Positions 59,691-64,000 of a stretch of DNA of 64,000 nucleotides are shown one piece after another. Position 1 is the stretch's first letter; every line of letters begins with the position of its first letter. The position numbers and the translations under genes were made by a program. The notes under the pieces are model-generated. The model searched no databases and was not told the origin of the DNA. It saw nothing but the letters and a program-made list of their open reading frames with translations. The DNA comes from Agroathelia rolfsii (Eukaryota; Basidiomycota; Agaricomycetes; Amylocorticiales; Amylocorticiaceae), in contig JABRWF010000003.1 of assembly GCA_018343915.1 (NCBI GenBank), positions 5,084,001 through 5,148,000 on the forward strand. The letters are read 5' to 3'.

Positions 59691-61496
59691 GGCGTTTATA
59701 TCGGATGATAATACGGTGATGTGGCGAAAAGTATTGGGGTAAGGGAGCTAGTAGTTGGACGATGAAGGAGCACATGGAGCTGCCCGTATTATTTTATACA
59801 CGAGCCCATGAGCGGGAGTTGTGTGAATAAAAAATAATGAGTTTTTTTGCTTTACAAAGGGTGGTTGATGGTGGCTCGTGGTCGTGCTGCTTTGTACAGG
59901 CGGTGTGTACCGTAAACATGATTGCCATTTTTGGACGGTGGTTGTGCCAGTGGGTGCGTCGGTGATTTCATTCTGTGAATGGTTGGATCATTGCCTCTTC
60001 TTCTTTGTGTCTTAGACGGCAAAGAATGGTGAGACCACAGCTTGAAACCCCGTGCAAGACCATTTGCTAGAGAACATAAGTGCATATCTAAACACGGGCT
60101 GGGAATGTCGATATGAATATCATAGTTCTGTGAGTGCACGGGCCGCCGAAGTGGTACAGTCTCAAATCTGAGACGTTGTTGGTTTCTGATCAAATTGTGC
60201 ATTGTCATGGCAGTCATTAGTAAGCTCATGCCACTTGCGGATAGATACCTACTGCTGCATCAGTTGGCTTAGCCTGTCCTTGCAAACAATATGACCCTAG
60301 TAAAGACCGAGTTGTGCTAGTGCAGCAAGGTGCAGACTATCGGCATATCCGCAAAATCAATAGACAAATTTCTATGTGCGATAATGTGCAATAGAGTCAA
60401 GCACCAGAAGCCGTCTCCCGTAGTTTAGTAGCATTGTTGAGGGGGAAGAAAAATAAAAATCCAGTCGCCATGGAAAGTAGAGGCAACAGAGTAGATGAAC
60501 CACTGAGGCATGCTGATGTAGTGGTCAGCCAGAGCCAAGAGCTTGGCGCTTCGTAACGAAAAGCGATGATTTCTGAAAGAACAAAGCAGAATCCAAGCAG
60601 GATTAATATTTTATGTAGTATTATTCCCGGACTAGGCCGCAGGCAGTGCTCGTCTCACGTAGACTGAGTCCGAGCGCGGCCAGACCTGAATCTATTTGTC
60701 TGATTGGCAGGACAATCAGTGGAGCCGTTGCACATGCCCATTCATGCAATTTATGTTTACCCTGATATCCTTCTTCACCAGCAAATGACCCCCTGGTGGA
60801 CTGGGAGACCGTGACTTGGCTGGCATGAGTTTACTCAGAGGACAGAGGAAACTTGAAAGCGGTCCCGCGCTAGCAAGATTCCGAGTCGGAGTACTACTGG
60901 ATCGGAGTGGCTGAGAACAACTTGAGAACGTACCTACAGGACATCAACACTCGTCATATCTTCCATTGGATGCCCCTGCTTACTGGACTAATTTTCAGGC
61001 TACCAAACACTGCCAAGCTAGTTACTCGGCTCGTTTAACGACTTGCAACTGATGGCGCAGGCTTTACAGCGGCCAAAACAGGCCACTTTGCATTGTCTCG
61101 ACCACCATTGCCTCTCTCCTGCTCGGTTGTAGTGCATACGGCTTCACCAAACAAGCATTATGCAGGGGAATCTGATTCATCCATCTTTATGTGCCCGAGG
61201 ACGGCGGCGGACAGTGCCGGGCAGACAATGGTATGATCATGGGCCATGGCGGGGGTGGGAGGTTCTCCTACCATTCCTAGCTTGTCATCAACGTCAGCCT
61301 AATTTGGCGTTCTGGTATAAGAAGAATGCTCGAGTCCGTTCCTGTTTCCTTTGCCTCGAATTTTTTTTCTTTCTTCTTTGTTTCCCCTGCTGCTACTTGC
61401 TGCTTTGTGGGACGTCCATTCACTTGATATCTCTCCCTCTCTCTTAGGCCTTGCTACACACTCTTTTCAGTCTGCGTATTATCGTCTGAGTAAACC
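59691..61496. other. Long intergenic region upstream of the beta-glucanase
   Basis: 1.8 kb, the longest gene-free gap outside the transposons. A 125-codon minus-strand frame (59852-60229) has no family look. GCGGGG at 61249-61254 fits the consensus of the carbon-repressor Cre1/Mig1 and lies about 245 bp before the glucanase ATG; a 6-bp match is weak evidence. The last 60 bp before the ATG are pyrimidine-rich. Confidence 0.45.
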
Positions 61497-63893
61497 ATGC
61501 GTGGTCTTCTTCGGCTTGCATTAGCCGCCCCCTTCGTTTTCGCTGCTACTTCTGCCGTTGCTCGCGATTTGAATGGCAGTCCTTGGTCTCACCATAGAAG
61601 ACAGGCTCCCCCAAGCACTGCTGCGAAGAGAGGATCTTCGTCTTCTTCGAGCTCTCCCATACCAGTTGATACTGTCTATGGCGTGAATGTGGGTGTCTAT
61701 GCATATATTGAACATGAAGGACGGATTCTTAAAATTGACCTCTAGATTGGCAATTGGCTTATCATGGAACCTTGGTACGAATAATTGCATCCTGCCTGTA
61801 TGTGACCCATCCCCCATAGCTGACTCATAAATCATACAGGATGAGCCCGTCAGAATGGATCTCCATGCAAGGCGAATTCTGCGCCAACGGAGACTGCTCT
61901 ACCTGCCGTCAATCCGAATGGTCGCTTGCCACTTACCTCGGTCAAGAGCAGACGAACCAGGTCTTCCAGCAACGTACGTCGTCTCACATTTCTTTTTGTA
62001 TTTCTTCACTCTGAAAATTATTATTCTCAGACTGGCAAACTTGGTTCCAACAGAGCGATGTCGACAATATCGTTGCTGCTAACCTCAACACTGTTCGAGT
62101 ACCTATGGGCTTTTGGATCATCGAAGACCTTGTCGATAGACCAACAGAGCCTTATGCGCAAGGCGCCCTTGATGAATTGGTAAGATAACACTTATCTATC
62201 CTATGCGTATTAGGCTGAGGCGACACCGTTGTAGATCCGCGGCTTGAACATGTTCAAGAATGCCGGGTAACCGCGTTATCCCAGTACTTGTGTTTGTATC
62301 GATTCAACTCATCCATCTCAAAACAGAATCCATGTCATCCTCGATCAGCATGCTCTTCCCGGTGTTTCCGCCTGTAAGCTCTATTCCTCTCTCTTTCTTT
62401 CAACCCAAATCTGATCTAACTTGCCCTATCCCAGCCGACCAAATGTTCGCGGGCAACTGCACCACTGAAGTTAAATTCTACTCCTCCCCCAACGATTACA
62501 ACTACAAGCGCGCCGTCACCTGGTCCATCGTCATGACCTGGCTCATTCACACTCACCCGGCCTTTTCTACCGTCTTTGCTCTCGAGGCCGTGAACGAACC
62601 TATTCAGGATGCAACCCAGACTCCTGGCCTTGGTCGCTGTATGCTTCACTTCCCGTTCTCCACTTGCTTCTAAGCCAATCTCTGACCCTTGTCCTATCAC
62701 ACACACGCATACACACTCTCTCTAGACGAAACGGCCTTTGTCATTGGCGTGCGCGCTATTGAACTCGCGCTCGGTGTTCCCGGGGCGAATGTGACGCTGC
62801 CCGTGCTGCTCAACGATACGATCGCGTTCCCAGCGTTCCAGGCCGCTATCCCTATTATCGCCAAGCTCTCGGCCAAATACAACATTGGACCGTTCTCAAC
62901 AGTAAACATCAACACTGCGCTCTCGGCTATCCTCAATTTGAACGTTGGTGGCATCAGCTTACAAGCAAATGTGAATGCGAACGTGGCTGGTACATTGTCA
63001 GCGTTCTGTGGTAGCCAAGGATGGCAGCAGAAGCCGATTACGACGCAGTACGTAGCTTCAGTTTTTTTTTCTTCTTCTTTCTTTCTCTGTTACGATATCC
63101 TGATTGGTAATGAATAAAGATTCATGAACCGGGATTGGCAATCCAACGGACCCTCGAACCCTGCAGCAGCCGCACGTGGACCGCAGGTGATTACAAGGCC
63201 TATTATGATGCCTATCTGATTAGAAGTGGGACGTTGATATTGTTTTACAGTTCTACGACGGCCATCTGTACTTGAACTTTGGAGGTGTTGCCCCTGAGGC
63301 TACGGAGGACTCGTACATGCAGACCATTTGCAGTATGTTTTTCTGTATCTGTATTTTCTGTGGTGTTGTTGATATTGATGCATGTCATTTGATAGCGAGC
63401 ACTCGTGTCCACGATGCGATTGCTGTTGGTAATGGACCTATTGTGTTTGGTGCGTTGATTATTATTATTTCTGTCAATTGTTGCTCACTTGAGCCTTTTA
63501 GGTGAATGGTCCCTCGCGGTTGCCTTCAATACGACGAACGCGTTCCTCAAGCAATACGGCGATGCCCAGAAGCTACTGTATTCTACTGGCGGCGGTTGGT
63601 TGTTCTGGTAAGCCTTGATCTGTGCACATCAGGGAATAGGCTCTAACGCGGATACGGACCATCACTAGGAACTGGAAGATCGACCAGGACGCACAGACGT
63701 ACCCGATTGCTGGAGACTATCTCCAGTGGACATACATGGATGCGCTCTCCGCTGGACTTTTCACGTCCAATCCCGCGGATGTGTTCGATGAAGATGTCTG
63801 TGATGTAAGTTCTTGATTTTTTTATTTTTATTTTATTTTTTAAACCGTCCTTGATCGCGGACTGATCTCGTCGATTTTTGCCAGCAGCCTTAA
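61497..63893 (+). CDS. Secreted GH5 beta-glucanase (exo-1,3 / endo-1,6-beta-glucanase type)
   Basis: Acts on fungal wall beta-glucans. ATG at 61497. Signal peptide MRGLLRLALAAPFVFAATSA; a basic site (HHRRQ) and a Ser run follow, so it may be processed. About eleven exons. Motifs: NWLIMEPWMSPSEW, ANLNTVRVPMGFWIIED, IHVILDQHALPG, ALEAVNEPIQD with the acid/base Glu (about 62583), FYDGHLYLNF, VFGEWSLAVAF with the nucleophile Glu (about 63500), and GGGWLFWNWKI. The last exon gives DVCDQP and TAA at 63891-63893. About 560 aa. The first intron is ambiguous: donors at 61683 and 61695 both keep phase with the acceptor at 61745, giving different spacing before NWLIMEPW. Confidence 0.9.
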
Positions 63894-64000
63894 CGTGTAA
63901 GGAAAGACAAAGGCAGATTCTGTCCGAGTCTCGGGGTACGATGCATGATGCCCCACGAGCGGCACGGAAGAAGAAGGCTTCAAGTGGCCGTAGTGTGCGA

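Noticed and set aside
59852..60229. 125-codon minus-strand frame upstream of the glucanase
   Set aside because: No recognisable motif, no partner exons, and no coding bias evident.

Overview
The window is nuclear DNA of a filamentous fungus, most likely a mushroom-type basidiomycete (Agaricomycetes). The evidence is dense housekeeping genes cut by many 45-75 bp GT-AG introns, tiny exons, short intergenic gaps, and a transposon set typical of that group (a LINE with RNase H, Copia elements, chromodomain Gypsy elements). I cannot name the species.

Left gene block (1-4.6 kb): LEU1 isopropylmalate isomerase (minus strand, running off the left edge), ribosomal protein eL29 divergent from it, and the Golgi-ER retrieval receptor RER1, which has a 6-nt and a 10-nt exon.

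Middle (4.6-41.6 kb): one 37-kb nested transposon. A LINE (4595-41600) is bracketed by an exact 12-bp target-site duplication and ends in a TAA tail. It landed in the divergent promoter shared by RER1 and an N-acetyltransferase gene. Inside it, left to right, are: an LTR (A); the 3' half of a decayed Copia (Copia-3) with a solo LTR (B); a decayed chromodomain Gypsy (Gypsy A); inside Gypsy A a second chromodomain Gypsy on the opposite strand (Gypsy B, 10478-17534) and a Copia (Copia-2, 19855-33850); inside Copia-2 another Copia (Copia-1, 23071-32130) and a GC-rich solo LTR (F); then an LTR fragment (D) and a solo LTR (E) in the LINE endonuclease. Nesting reaches four levels. Most elements carry in-frame stops, mainly at Trp or Gln codons.

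Copia-1 is the most unusual object. It is about 9 kb long and nearly intact, with two reading frames of unknown function between its primer-binding site and gag. The first is a 427-aa frame rebuilt only by removing four introns that have good branch points and keep phase.

Right gene block (41.6-64 kb): a GNAT acetyltransferase, a Tc1/mariner-type MITE, a hemerythrin-like HHE protein, an Arg/Ser/Lys-rich nuclear-type protein, a GH13 alpha-glucosidase, a dual-specificity phosphatase, a glycerophosphodiester phosphodiesterase, a lysophosphatidic acid acyltransferase, a Utp8/Nol11-like nucleolar protein, a fungal protein of unknown function, and a secreted GH5 beta-glucanase. These are ordinary unlinked functions rather than a cluster. 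Recurrent themes are carbohydrate breakdown (GH13, GH5), glycerolipid metabolism (GDPD, LPAAT) and ribosome synthesis (eL29, Utp8-like).
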